Below are positions 25,937 to 35,271 of a stretch of 64,000 nucleotides of DNA, piece by piece (positions within the stretch are counted from its first letter, which is position 1; each line of letters begins with the position of its first letter). The notes under the pieces are model-generated. The model searched no databases. It worked only from the letters and a program-made list of their open reading frames with translations, and had not been told where the DNA came from. A program made the position numbers and the translations under genes. Origin of the DNA: Flavobacteriaceae bacterium CP2B. GTDB lineage: Bacteria > Bacteroidota > Bacteroidia > Flavobacteriales > Flavobacteriaceae. The DNA is taken from assembly GCA_001683825.1 (NCBI GenBank), contig LXTR01000089.1, forward strand, positions 62,001-126,000, given 5' to 3'.

Positions 25937-28111
25937 ATGGACTTAAAATCTATAGTTAGTGGCATTGCCCTTTTCATGTTATGCGGGCTCAGTGCTCAAA
26001 ACAACTTTCTGGCCAGGGTGGTCGAGGCAGAAAGCGGGGAACCCTTGCTGGGGGTCAGTATATATTTTCCTCAATTGCAAATAGGGGGCACTACAAATGC
26101 GTCTGGGAACGTTGTCATAGAAGCTATTCCCAATGGAACACATCAGCTGCAAATAAGTTTTGTGGGCTTCGAAACGCTTGAAATGACCCTGAGGTTTCCT
26201 TTGGATGAAAGGCAACAAAATCAAACTTTACAACTGCATACCTCCCATGAGGAGATGGAGGAAGTGGTTATTCGCTCAACGAGGAGCACCCGGACCATCG
26301 AAGATATCCCTACCCGGGTGGAATTTATTGCCGGGGAGGAGTTGACGGAAAAGGGAAATATGAAACCGGGGGATATCCGTATGCTTTTAAATGAAAGTAC
26401 GGGGATACAGACCCAGCAAACCTCGGCTACCAGTTATAATTCCAGCATCCGGATTCAGGGTCTCGACGGAAAATACACCCAGCTGCTACGGGACGGAATG
26501 CCATTGTATTCTGGATTTTCCGGGGGGCTGAGCCTGATGCAGATTGCCCCACTGGATTTAAAGCAGGTGGAAGTAATCAAAGGGGCGTCATCTACGCTAT
26601 ATGGTGGTGGTGCCATTGCGGGCCTGGTGAACCTCATTACCAAAACCCCTGGGGAAGAGCGGGAACTCAGTTTTATGGTGAATGGTACTTCGGCCTTAGG
26701 TCTGGATGTAAGTGGCTTTTACGCTGAGAAGTTTGGTAATACAGGCACCACCGTTTTTGGTTCCTACAATCGGGGGGCACCCTACGACCCTGCCGATATA
26801 GGCCTGACGGCTATCCCGGAGTTTGAACGTTTTACCCTGAACCCCAAGCTTTTCCTGTACCTTAGGGATAACACCCGGGTGGATGCAGGGGTCAACATCG
26901 TGTCCGAACGCCGGCTGGGAGGAAATCTGGAGTATGTAAAAGGCGAAACCGTGGCGGATCCCTATTTTGAAAGCAACAAAACAGATCGTATATCCACACA
27001 ATTCCAATTTACCCGGGATTTGAGTGACTCGACCCGAATCGAAGTCAAGAATAGTCTGAATTTCTATGACCGTTCCATAGCCATTCCCGATTTTATTTTT
27101 GCCGGCCGGCAATTTTCTTCCTTCAGCGAACTAAACCTTGCCTGGGGGAACGACACTTCTGAGTGGATTACCGGGTTGAACCTTTGGACCGATCAATTCA
27201 GGCAGTTGCAGGGAAACCCGGGCCAGGATCTCGGTTTTTCGAATGCCACCATCGGCGGTTTTGCACAAAATACCTGGAATATGGCCCGAAAATGGACCAT
27301 TGAATCCGGATTCAGGCTGGACTATCAGAATGACTACGGTTGGTTTCCCCTCCCGCGGTTTTCGCTGATGTATGAACCGTTGCCACAACTGACCTTTCGA
27401 TTAGGAGGAGGATTGGGCTATAAAACCCCTACCGTGTTCTCGGAGGATGCGGAACGAAGGCAATTCCAGAATATCCTTCCGCTGGATACCAAGGCCCTGG
27501 AAGCCGAGCGCTCGATGGGGGGAAACTTTGATATTAATTACAAAGTGCCCGTGGCCCCCGGTCTCCTAATGTCTTCGAATGTCCTGTTCTTCTATACCCA
27601 AATCCAGGATCCGCTGGTCCTTACCCCTGTAGGCTCGTCATTTGAGTTTGTACAACCCGACGGCAGGGTTGATACCAGGGGGGTGGAGGTAAATCTGAAA
27701 TGGAGCTATGAGGACCTTAAATTGTTTGTCGGGTATACCCATGCCAGCGTACAGCAGTATTTGGATGGAGCTACCTTAGATGTTCCCCTGGTGGCCGAAC
27801 ACCGGCTCAATAATGTGCTCATGTATGAGAAGCACGATAATTTCTGGGTTGGGCTGGAAGCCTATTACTTCAGTCCACAGAAGCTCAGCGATGGAACTAC
27901 AGGTAAATCCTACTGGATTACAGGCGTAATGACCGAAAAGAAGTTTGGAGAACATTTTTCCCTATTCCTGAACTTTGAAAATTTCCTGGATACCAGGCAG
28001 ACGGCTTTCGACACCATATTTACCGGAAGCCTGGGCGACCCTCAGTTCCGGGATATTTATGCCCCCGTTGACGGCTTTGTGGTCAATGGAGGGTTTAAAT
28101 GGAAGCTTTAG
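25937..28111 (+). CDS. TonB-dependent outer-membrane receptor
   Basis: A 724-residue receptor: signal peptide (about 1-20), a carboxypeptidase-regulatory-like beta-sandwich (about 24-110, with LLGVSIYFPQLQIGGTTNASG), a plug domain (DIPTRVEFIAGEELTEKG to VEVIKGASSTLYGGGAIAGL, about 120-240), then a 22-strand-type barrel ending in VNGGFKWKL with a terminal hydrophobic residue. The size is shorter than SusC-type receptors and no SusD partner is present, so a metal chelate or small ligand is more likely than a glycan. The preceding Cys-rich protein supports metal uptake; ligand is unproven. Confidence 0.92.
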   Translation: MDLKSIVSGIALFMLCGLSAQNNFLARVVEAESGEPLLGVSIYFPQLQIGGTTNASGNVVIEAIPNGTHQLQISFVGFETLEMTLRFPLDERQQNQTLQLHTSHEEMEEVVIRSTRSTRTIEDIPTRVEFIAGEELTEKGNMKPGDIRMLLNESTGIQTQQTSATSYNSSIRIQGLDGKYTQLLRDGMPLYSGFSGGLSLMQIAPLDLKQVEVIKGASSTLYGGGAIAGLVNLITKTPGEERELSFMVNGTSALGLDVSGFYAEKFGNTGTTVFGSYNRGAPYDPADIGLTAIPEFERFTLNPKLFLYLRDNTRVDAGVNIVSERRLGGNLEYVKGETVADPYFESNKTDRISTQFQFTRDLSDSTRIEVKNSLNFYDRSIAIPDFIFAGRQFSSFSELNLAWGNDTSEWITGLNLWTDQFRQLQGNPGQDLGFSNATIGGFAQNTWNMARKWTIESGFRLDYQNDYGWFPLPRFSLMYEPLPQLTFRLGGGLGYKTPTVFSEDAERRQFQNILPLDTKALEAERSMGGNFDINYKVPVAPGLLMSSNVLFFYTQIQDPLVLTPVGSSFEFVQPDGRVDTRGVEVNLKWSYEDLKLFVGYTHASVQQYLDGATLDVPLVAEHRLNNVLMYEKHDNFWVGLEAYYFSPQKLSDGTTGKSYWITGVMTEKKFGEHFSLFLNFENFLDTRQTAFDTIFTGSLGDPQFRDIYAPVDGFVVNGGFKWKL

Positions 28112-28148
28112 CGGAAAACCGTCGTATGAAGTATACAACGTTTCATGG

Positions 28149-28187
28149 GCACAGGGGGCGTTGTGAGGATCATGAGCGCAGCGAATA
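28149..28187 (+). repeat. Direct repeat, right copy, flanking the TonB module
   Basis: Matches 25266-25305 apart from one missing G in the G-run. It starts 37 bp after the TonB receptor stop. Confidence 0.8.
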
Positions 28188-28336
28188 TCCTGGTACGGGC
28201 TACCGGGGCGGTCTTCGCCACCAGGGCCAACCTGCCCGGTGGATGGCCATGGAATTGGTGATTGGGCCCAAAGAATGAACAAAATAGCTACTTAATTCAT
28301 TATCTTCAGAAGGCATAACCCCTTTGCGTATTTTCA

Positions 28337-30985
28337 ATGTTTCAAAATGCCTTCGCACTTACCTCAGAACAGGTAATAACCGGACTTCAAACCGATATGG
28401 GGAAAGGGTTAGATGCGCAGGAGGCGCAAAAACGCTTGGCCAGGTTTGGGGAAAACAGGCTGCCGATACATTATAGAAAAACCAAACTATCCGTTCTAAA
28501 GAAGCAGTTTGCAAACCCCATCGTTTATATTCTCGCCATAGCTGCGGTCCTGGCCTTTGCATTGGGTGAATGGGCCGAAGGTTCTGCGGTATGCATTGTA
28601 ATAGGCATAACAATTTGTATAGGATTCTTTATGGAACTTAGCGCGATTCGGTCCCTGGAATCGCTTCGCAAAATCGGGGAACTGGAATGCACGGTCCTAA
28701 GATCCGGCAAAAACCAAAGGGTTCCTGTCACGAAGGTTGTTCCCGGGGACATCCTGCTTCTTGAAACAGGTGATGTCGCGGCAGCTGATGCGAGATTGGT
28801 GGCTGTTGAAAACCTGAAGGTTAAGGAGGCCATGCTTACTGGAGAAAGTGCACCGGTTGAAAAGCAGACAAATAAACTTGACCAAAGCGCCCATGTAACG
28901 GACCAAACCAATATGATCTTCAAAGGCACGGTAGTGACCAGAGGGCAAGCTGTGGCGGTAATCGTGGCAACAGGAACCGAGACGATCCTGGGCAGGATAC
29001 AATCACTGGGCTACCAGACGGAGAAAGAATCCACCCCGCTTGAAAAGAAATTGAACCACCTAAGCAGATGGCTGATTTGGCTGATGTTGGTATTTGTGGT
29101 CATCATAGTCATCAGTGGCTACCTTGGTGGAAAGGATCTGTTGGTCATGGTAGAAACCGGCATTGCCCTGGCTGTAGCAGCCATTCCGGAAGGTCTTCCC
29201 GTGGTAGCCACCATCGCGTTGGCAAGGGGGATGCTGAGGTTGTCAAAAAGGCAGGTGGCCATCAAGCATTTGGACGCTGTGGAAACGCTAGGGTCCACAA
29301 CCATCATTGGGACGGATAAGACCGGGACCCTAACCGAAGACAACATGACGGTGCATACGCTGGCATTTGAGGGTGAAATACAAAACCAACTGCACTTAAG
29401 GGACCAGCACCTGGTGGAAAGCGTGGTTCACCAGGTAGCCCTGGAGAAGTTTGTTTTGGGGAGTGTTCTTTGCAATGATGTGGTGTTGGCCTCTGGCCAG
29501 GTCCGGGGCGATTCCATAGACCTGGGATTACTCCGATTTGTAGAGCGGCTGGGTTACAACCCGGGGGCGCTCAGGGAACAGTTTCCAGAACAGCTGGAAC
29601 TTCCCTTTGACCCGGAATTGAAACTTATGGCTACTGTGAACAAAAACGAACCGGGGGGTTACGCTGTATATGTCAAGGGGGCATTTGAAAGTATCGTTTC
29701 GCGCTGTGCAAAGAAACTGGGGCAAAACGGGATAGTGGAATTTAACAACCGGCACGAATGGGAAACTCTTGTCGAAGAGATGGCTTCACAGGGATTGCGA
29801 ACCATAGCCATGGCGTACAGGAAACAGGAACATATTCCACAAAGATCGGAGCTGTTGACCCATCTTGTTTTCATCGGGGTTGTGGGGTTCATTGATCCTG
29901 CAAGGAAAGATGTCAATGGAATCATCAATAGCTATAAAAAAGCTGGTGTCAAGGTAGTAATGCTTACGGGAGACCATCCGAAGACCGCACAAAAAATTGC
30001 GATGGATATTGGCTTGTTGGATAAAAATGCGGGCATGGACGCCGTACTGGAGGGAAAAGTACTTGATAAACTGGATATGTCCTTGGAAAAAACGAAAGAA
30101 CTGCTAATGGGGATCCGGGTTTTTGCCAGGGTAACCCCGATACAAAAATTGGGCCTTGTAGCGTTTTATCAACGGCAAAACAATGTCGTAGGGGTGTTTG
30201 GGGATGGAATAAATGATGTGCCCGCCCTTACCAAAGCCGATATTGGCATTGCCATGGGAATTAGGGGAACCGAAGCCGCCAGGGAAGCTGCCGATGTCAT
30301 CCTCAGGGATGATCGTTTTGGAGCTGTCGAACTTGCTATAAGGCAGGGAAGGGTAATTTTCCAGCACATCAGGCAATTCGTGGTTTACCTCCTATCCTGC
30401 AATTTTGCGGAAATTATTACCGTTGGGATAGCTGCCCTTCTGAACCTCCCATCGCCTTTGCTACCCTTACAGATTCTGTTTCTGAATTTGGTTACGGATG
30501 TGTTCCCCGCACTTGCCCTGGGTTTTGGCGAAGGGGAAAAAGACGTGATGGAGCAGCCCCCAAGAAGGTACGATGAGCCCATAATGACCCCCAGGCTATG
30601 GACGTCAACCGTCATATATGGTCTTTCCATCACCTTCGCTGTGCTGGGGATTACCATTTTTTCCAACTATAGTTTGGGGCTAGCTCCGGAACGCATCAAC
30701 AACCTGGCTTTCTATACGCTGATCATTGCACAATTGCTGAATGTTTTTAACATGCCCAAAAGGGGACTGCCATTCTTCCACAACGAGGTCTTCAAAAACC
30801 CATGGGTTTGGGGGGCAATAGCCATCTGTGTTGCGCTAACATGGATGGTTTATGCCATACCCTCAGCGGCAATGGCCCTATCTTTGGTGCCGTTGCGTTG
30901 GGAAGAGCTAAGATGGTCCTTGCTATTTGGATGCAGTGCCCTGGCCATAGCCCAGGTCTTTAAACGGCTGAAAATAGTGGCCTGA
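28337..30985 (+). CDS. P-type cation ATPase, Ca2+-like (P2A)
   Basis: An 882-residue ion pump with full P-type architecture: N-terminal cation_ATPase_N segment, actuator motif LTGES (167-171), PEGLP in M4 (284-288), phosphorylation motif DKTGT (Asp327), MLTGDH, and the hinge motif GDGINDVPAL. M6 contains NLVTDVFPALALG, close to the NLVTDG-x-PA Ca2+-site sequence of SERCA. With PEGLP this points to Ca2+ (or Mn2+) export. No heavy-metal-binding domain or CPC motif is present, so it is not a copper or zinc pump. Transcribed alone. Confidence 0.88.
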   Translation: MFQNAFALTSEQVITGLQTDMGKGLDAQEAQKRLARFGENRLPIHYRKTKLSVLKKQFANPIVYILAIAAVLAFALGEWAEGSAVCIVIGITICIGFFMELSAIRSLESLRKIGELECTVLRSGKNQRVPVTKVVPGDILLLETGDVAAADARLVAVENLKVKEAMLTGESAPVEKQTNKLDQSAHVTDQTNMIFKGTVVTRGQAVAVIVATGTETILGRIQSLGYQTEKESTPLEKKLNHLSRWLIWLMLVFVVIIVISGYLGGKDLLVMVETGIALAVAAIPEGLPVVATIALARGMLRLSKRQVAIKHLDAVETLGSTTIIGTDKTGTLTEDNMTVHTLAFEGEIQNQLHLRDQHLVESVVHQVALEKFVLGSVLCNDVVLASGQVRGDSIDLGLLRFVERLGYNPGALREQFPEQLELPFDPELKLMATVNKNEPGGYAVYVKGAFESIVSRCAKKLGQNGIVEFNNRHEWETLVEEMASQGLRTIAMAYRKQEHIPQRSELLTHLVFIGVVGFIDPARKDVNGIINSYKKAGVKVVMLTGDHPKTAQKIAMDIGLLDKNAGMDAVLEGKVLDKLDMSLEKTKELLMGIRVFARVTPIQKLGLVAFYQRQNNVVGVFGDGINDVPALTKADIGIAMGIRGTEAAREAADVILRDDRFGAVELAIRQGRVIFQHIRQFVVYLLSCNFAEIITVGIAALLNLPSPLLPLQILFLNLVTDVFPALALGFGEGEKDVMEQPPRRYDEPIMTPRLWTSTVIYGLSITFAVLGITIFSNYSLGLAPERINNLAFYTLIIAQLLNVFNMPKRGLPFFHNEVFKNPWVWGAIAICVALTWMVYAIPSAAMALSLVPLRWEELRWSLLFGCSALAIAQVFKRLKIVA

Positions 30986-31303
30986 TGCTGTTTATCGGAA
31001 TTAATAATCGGGAATTCTGTCTCATGGGCGACCGTTGTCCATTGCTTCGCTAATTTCTGAAAGGCCGGCAATGATTAATTACCCCTGGTCTTATCATCCA
31101 AGGGGCTGCCACCCTACGTCCCCGATGGGTTCATCCGGGCATTCAACGTCAAAGCGGCCTTGTTAAAGGTAACGGTAAAATTCAACCAAGAGATCGAAAA
31201 AGGCCTTTGGATCGTAAAGGGAAACCAATGGCGGTACGCTCCCTGATGCGCCCTTCAAATACAAAATGCACATTGTCTGAATGGCTCATTGGGCCGATGG
31301 TCA
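30986..31303. other. Intergenic stretch with a possible gene remnant
   Basis: No complete gene. On the plus strand 31079-31246 is open for 55 codons without a plausible start and ends with protein-like sequence (FIRAFNVKAALLKVTVKFN, then WIVKGNQWRYAP before TGA). It may be the 3' end of a decayed gene. The rest holds nothing I can name. Confidence 0.3.
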
Positions 31304-31996
31304 TTACAGCAGTTGGAACCTTCCTTTAACTTTCATGATGATCTTCTCGACTACTTCTTCCGGCACCTCCAGGATCTCCGCTATTTCATGCGTGTCCTGA
31401 TGGCCAAATGCAAATAGCTCCACAATCATTTTACTCCTGTCAGGGATGGTGTTGTACAATACACCCAGTAGCTTCCTCTTTTCGTCAGATAACAAGGAAG
31501 CCTCATTCAGGTTAAATTTATGGATCAGTTGCTTTTCCAAAGAATCGTTCAAACGGACTTCTTTAGACCAGCCCTGTTTTTGAAGGTATGAGATGTCGTC
31601 TAACTCATCCATAGGGATGAGATCTCCATCCCCATCGGTCGTAAATTCTTCGTTTAAGGCCTTCAATTCCGTTTTTAATAGTGCATGGGTGTTGACCTCG
31701 TCTGGGACGTCCTGCACTTCTTTTGTTGCTATTTTGTCAATGACGTTCCTAAACAACAATCTCCTCAGGCCCTTGCCATCCAATTGCTTGGGAAAAGCAA
31801 TGAAGGCTTCCAGGAAAACCTCATCCAGTAGTTCATCAGGCGTATAGAATCCACGATCCAACAGGCCCTGGTCTTCTGCGTTCCTAAGGCTGCCCGTCAG
31901 GAAACTTTTCAATTCAGGGATATATGCTTCAAGTTTTTTATAAAACTGGGCGAAATCATTTTCCTCCCGGTGTTTTTGCAATGATTTGGTAACCAT
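31304..31996 (-). CDS. Divergent sigma-70-like protein
   Basis: A 230-residue soluble protein. The C-terminal 70 residues (LLGVLYNTIPDRSKMIVELFAFGHQDTHEIAEILEVPEEVVEKIIMKVK) look like a sigma region-4 or LuxR-type helix-turn-helix, in which the DTHEIAEILEVPEEVV stretch would be the HTH. The N-terminal half (TPDELLDEVFLEAFIAFPKQLDGKGLRRLLFRNVIDKI) resembles sigma region 2. I chose the start at MVTKSLQKHREENDF; an in-frame extension of 31 codons reads unlike protein. It is divergent from the ior gene set. It could be an ECF-like sigma factor or a sigma-related regulator. Confidence 0.6.
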   Translation of the reverse strand: MVTKSLQKHREENDFAQFYKKLEAYIPELKSFLTGSLRNAEDQGLLDRGFYTPDELLDEVFLEAFIAFPKQLDGKGLRRLLFRNVIDKIATKEVQDVPDEVNTHALLKTELKALNEEFTTDGDGDLIPMDELDDISYLQKQGWSKEVRLNDSLEKQLIHKFNLNEASLLSDEKRKLLGVLYNTIPDRSKMIVELFAFGHQDTHEIAEILEVPEEVVEKIIMKVKGRFQLL

Positions 31997-32378
31997 ATGA
32001 ATTTGAATTGAAGGGTTAGTAACGTCGGGGACCGCTTTCGATGGTCGCGAAGTTTCCATAAAACTAGCGTGGAAAACCCTGAATGACAATGATATATATC
32101 AGTCATCTTGTGATGGAGTTATACCGTTGCTACCCACTGCATTTTTCCCTCCTGGGCGTTCTTCCTCTACTGCGCACAAGTGCCGGTAGTATTGATTTGG
32201 AAAGGCTGGCTGCCTATCGGGTAGTGCGGTGGGGCTGATTTGTCAGGGAGGAATTTGTTCCCTGCATCAAAAACCTGTAATTTAAAAACCCAGGGTCCTG
32301 TGGCCGGCAGAGTAGGCATTGCCATGCTAAAGGTATGCTTGAAAATCAATAAGGATTTGACAAACTAAATTAATAGAT
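31997..32378. other. Intergenic region before the ior genes
   Basis: No complete gene. A 60-codon minus-strand open frame at 32167-32349 contains protein-like sequence (MAMPTLPATGPWVFKLQVFD, near 32313) and could be the tail of a lost gene. The iorB promoter must lie here, but I find no full TTG-N18-TAnnTTTG match. Confidence 0.3.
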
Positions 32379-34634
32379 ATGGCTGTTTCAGGGATAAAAA
32401 CCAAAATTGGGAGACGCGCTTTCATCAGAAATACAAGCCTGGCCAGTGGCGGCCTTGTGCTTGGCTTTAGCTGGTTGGCTGGTTGCAAGATGACACCGGA
32501 GGAAGTGGATAATTTGCCCAGGGAATGGTTTAAACTGAACGGTTATTTGAAAATTGGGGATAATGGCCTGGTGACTATCATGTCGCCCAATCCCGAAGGG
32601 GGGCAGAACGTCAAAACATCCATGCCCATGATCGTGGCCGAGGAACTGGATGTGGACTGGAAGGATGTCATTGTAGAGCAGGCACCGCTTGATACCGATG
32701 CATTTACGCGCCAATTTATCGGAGGCAGCCAGGCGATTCGCCGCGGTTGGGAAAGCCTTCGCATGGCCGGGGCCACCGCGAGGCAAATGCTGAGGGAAGC
32801 GGCTGCCCAGACCTGGCAGGTGCCGGTGGAGGAAATTACAACCGGGGCCGGTATGCTGGTCCATAAGGGCAGCAGCCGTTCTGTTGGATACGGTGAAATG
32901 GCCTCGGTGGCAGCCAAACGAACCGTGCCTGACGAAGCACCGCTTAAAAACCTGGAAGACTTCAAGATCATTGGCACCTCCCGTAAAAATGTGGATGGAT
33001 TGAAAATCGTAACGGGAAAACCCCTGTTTGGTATGGATACCGAAAGGGAGGGCATGCTTATTGCCATGATCGTGCATCCGCCTGCCTTTGGCCTGAAACT
33101 GAAATCCGTAGATGATTCGTCAGCCAGGAATATGCCCGGCATCCGGGACATTTTCACTATTAAGGTGTTTAACGAGGGCTATGAAAAGATGTTTTTTGAT
33201 ACCCGTACCTTTAATGAGGTTGTGGCCATCGTGGGAAACTCTACCTGGGAGGTGCTGCAGGCTAAAAAAGCCCTGAAAATTGAATGTGAGCCGATAGAGA
33301 GTTCCACGGAGACCAGAGACCGCTTTGGCAGCAAATGGGAGCAGCACACGCCTGCCGGTCTTGAAAGCACCAATGAGCACTTTGCCCAAATGGCGGCGAT
33401 GGCTTCCAAACCTGCAGAGGTGCGACGTAGGGATGGCAATCCCGAGGCTGCCTTTAAGAGGGCCGCCAAAATTGTCGAAGCCACCTATACGGCTCCGTTC
33501 CTGGCCCATAATTGTATGGAACCCATGAACTTTTTTGCCGAAGTAAACGGCGATAAGGCAGATCTCATAGGGCCGCTCCAGAAACCGGAATTTACAGAAC
33601 AGGCGTTGTCAGAACGCCTGGGGATCCCACTTGAAAATATTGATATAAAAATGACCAGACTGGGTGGGGGGTACGGACGAAGGTCGTATGCCCATTGGCT
33701 GGTAGAGGCCGCACTCATCTCGCAACGGATGATGGCCCCTGTCAAGCTGGTATACACCCGGGAAGACGATATGACGGATGGCATATACCGGCCAGCGTAC
33801 CGGGCCACCTACAGGGCGGCCCTGGATGCGAACAATGAATTGATCGGCTTCCATGTAAACGCCGGGGGCATCCCCGAGAGCCCGTTGGAGGAAAACCGTT
33901 TTCCGGCCGGGGCCGTAGCCCATTACCTGGCGGAGGACTGGACCATAGACTCGAACCTCACCGTAGGCTCGTTCCGGGCCCCCCGTTCCAATTTCATAGC
34001 CTGTGCGGAGCAATCCTTTTTAGATGAAGTGGCAGAAGCGGCAGGCAAAGACCCGATCGATTTTCGCTTGGGTCTGCTCGAGCGTGCTGCACAAAACCCG
34101 GTGGGCGAAAACAACGATTACGACCCCCTGCGGTATGCCGGGGTGTTGAAACTGGTGAAGGAAAAAGCTGGATGGGGCCAGCAGCAAGAAGGGGTACATA
34201 GGGGCGTTTCCGCCTATTTCTGTCATAACTCCTATGCGGCCCAGGTGCTGGATATGGTGATCGAAAACGGCCAGCCCAGGGTGCAAAAGGTTACCTGCAC
34301 GCTGGACTGCGGTATCGTGGTCAATCCGGACAGTGCCAAAAACATGGCAGAAGGCGGTATAGTAGACGGCATCGGCAATGCCTTTTTCGGTGAATTGACC
34401 TTCAAAGACGGCGTACCTGAAAAGGATAACTTTGACCGCTACCGCATGATCCGCATGGGTGAGGCCCCCAGGGAAATCGAAGTGCATTTCGTTAAGAATG
34501 ACATCGATCCTACCGGTTTGGGCGAGCCCACGTTTCCACCAATATTTGCCGCCGTGGCCAATGCCCTCTACCGGGCCAAAGGCCATAGGTATTATGATCA
34601 GCCCTTTTTAGGCCGGGACGCCATATCAGGCTAA
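32379..34634 (+). CDS. Molybdopterin hydroxylase large subunit (IorB-like), copy 1
   Basis: A 751-residue exported member of the xanthine dehydrogenase family, closest to isoquinoline 1-oxidoreductase beta subunits. The N-terminus has a twin-arginine signal (GRRAFIRN, 11-18) and a lipobox-like LAGC (Cys36), so it is probably exported folded via Tat. Molybdopterin-binding motifs include the GGGYGRR loop (about residue 427) and SFRAPRSNF; the catalytic Glu is in GLGEPTFPP near the C-terminus. It oxidises a heteroaromatic or aldehyde substrate with electrons leaving through the 2Fe-2S subunit next door. Substrate unknown. Confidence 0.88.
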   Translation: MAVSGIKTKIGRRAFIRNTSLASGGLVLGFSWLAGCKMTPEEVDNLPREWFKLNGYLKIGDNGLVTIMSPNPEGGQNVKTSMPMIVAEELDVDWKDVIVEQAPLDTDAFTRQFIGGSQAIRRGWESLRMAGATARQMLREAAAQTWQVPVEEITTGAGMLVHKGSSRSVGYGEMASVAAKRTVPDEAPLKNLEDFKIIGTSRKNVDGLKIVTGKPLFGMDTEREGMLIAMIVHPPAFGLKLKSVDDSSARNMPGIRDIFTIKVFNEGYEKMFFDTRTFNEVVAIVGNSTWEVLQAKKALKIECEPIESSTETRDRFGSKWEQHTPAGLESTNEHFAQMAAMASKPAEVRRRDGNPEAAFKRAAKIVEATYTAPFLAHNCMEPMNFFAEVNGDKADLIGPLQKPEFTEQALSERLGIPLENIDIKMTRLGGGYGRRSYAHWLVEAALISQRMMAPVKLVYTREDDMTDGIYRPAYRATYRAALDANNELIGFHVNAGGIPESPLEENRFPAGAVAHYLAEDWTIDSNLTVGSFRAPRSNFIACAEQSFLDEVAEAAGKDPIDFRLGLLERAAQNPVGENNDYDPLRYAGVLKLVKEKAGWGQQQEGVHRGVSAYFCHNSYAAQVLDMVIENGQPRVQKVTCTLDCGIVVNPDSAKNMAEGGIVDGIGNAFFGELTFKDGVPEKDNFDRYRMIRMGEAPREIEVHFVKNDIDPTGLGEPTFPPIFAAVANALYRAKGHRYYDQPFLGRDAISG

Positions 34635-34730
34635 CCCGCCTTTGTCATGGTAAAATTATCAGGGTAATTGCTTGATTATTATTACCCTAACATCAGCAAT
34701 ATTTAGTAACTTATTCAAAAATTTCAGGGA

Positions 34731-35195
34731 ATGGCAACATACACTTTAAACATTAACGGAAAGGAAATGCAAGTAGAGGTGGACCCATCCACACCGATGC
34801 TTTGGGTGCTGCGGGAGCATCTGCAATTAGTGGGTACCAAATACGGTTGTGGCATTGCCCAATGCGGGGCCTGTACCATCCACCTGAACGGGGTGGCGGT
34901 TCGATCTTGCCAATTACCGGTTTCTGCAGTGGGCAGTCAGGAAGTTACCTCTATCGAAGGCCTGTCTGAAAACGGGGATCACCCGGTACAAAAAGCCTGG
35001 CTGGAAGTAGATGTGCCTCAGTGCGGCTACTGCCAGGCCGGACAAATCATGTCGGCTGCAGCATTGCTCAAAAACAATCCGAATCCGGGAGACGCGGAAA
35101 TCGAAGGAGCCATGAGCGGGAATATCTGCCGTTGCGGGACCTATGTCAGGATCAAGAAGGCGATCAAACTGGCTTCGCAATCATCTGCTTCTTAA
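34731..35195 (+). CDS. [2Fe-2S] electron-transfer subunit (IorA-like)
   Basis: A 154-residue small subunit of a molybdenum hydroxylase. All eight cluster ligands are present: plant-ferredoxin-type C40, C45, C48 and C60, then the helical domain C98, C101, C133 and C135 (CGYC ... CRCG). It has no signal peptide and would travel to the periplasm with a Tat-bearing large subunit. It lies between two iorB-like genes with gaps of 96 and 76 bp, and could serve both. Confidence 0.92.
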   Translation: MATYTLNINGKEMQVEVDPSTPMLWVLREHLQLVGTKYGCGIAQCGACTIHLNGVAVRSCQLPVSAVGSQEVTSIEGLSENGDHPVQKAWLEVDVPQCGYCQAGQIMSAAALLKNNPNPGDAEIEGAMSGNICRCGTYVRIKKAIKLASQSSAS

Positions 35196-35271
35196 TACCA
35201 TCCGGGTATCAGGAACGCATTGCCTTTAGGGTACAAACGAATTCTATTTAATCGCTAAAAAAAAATCAACA

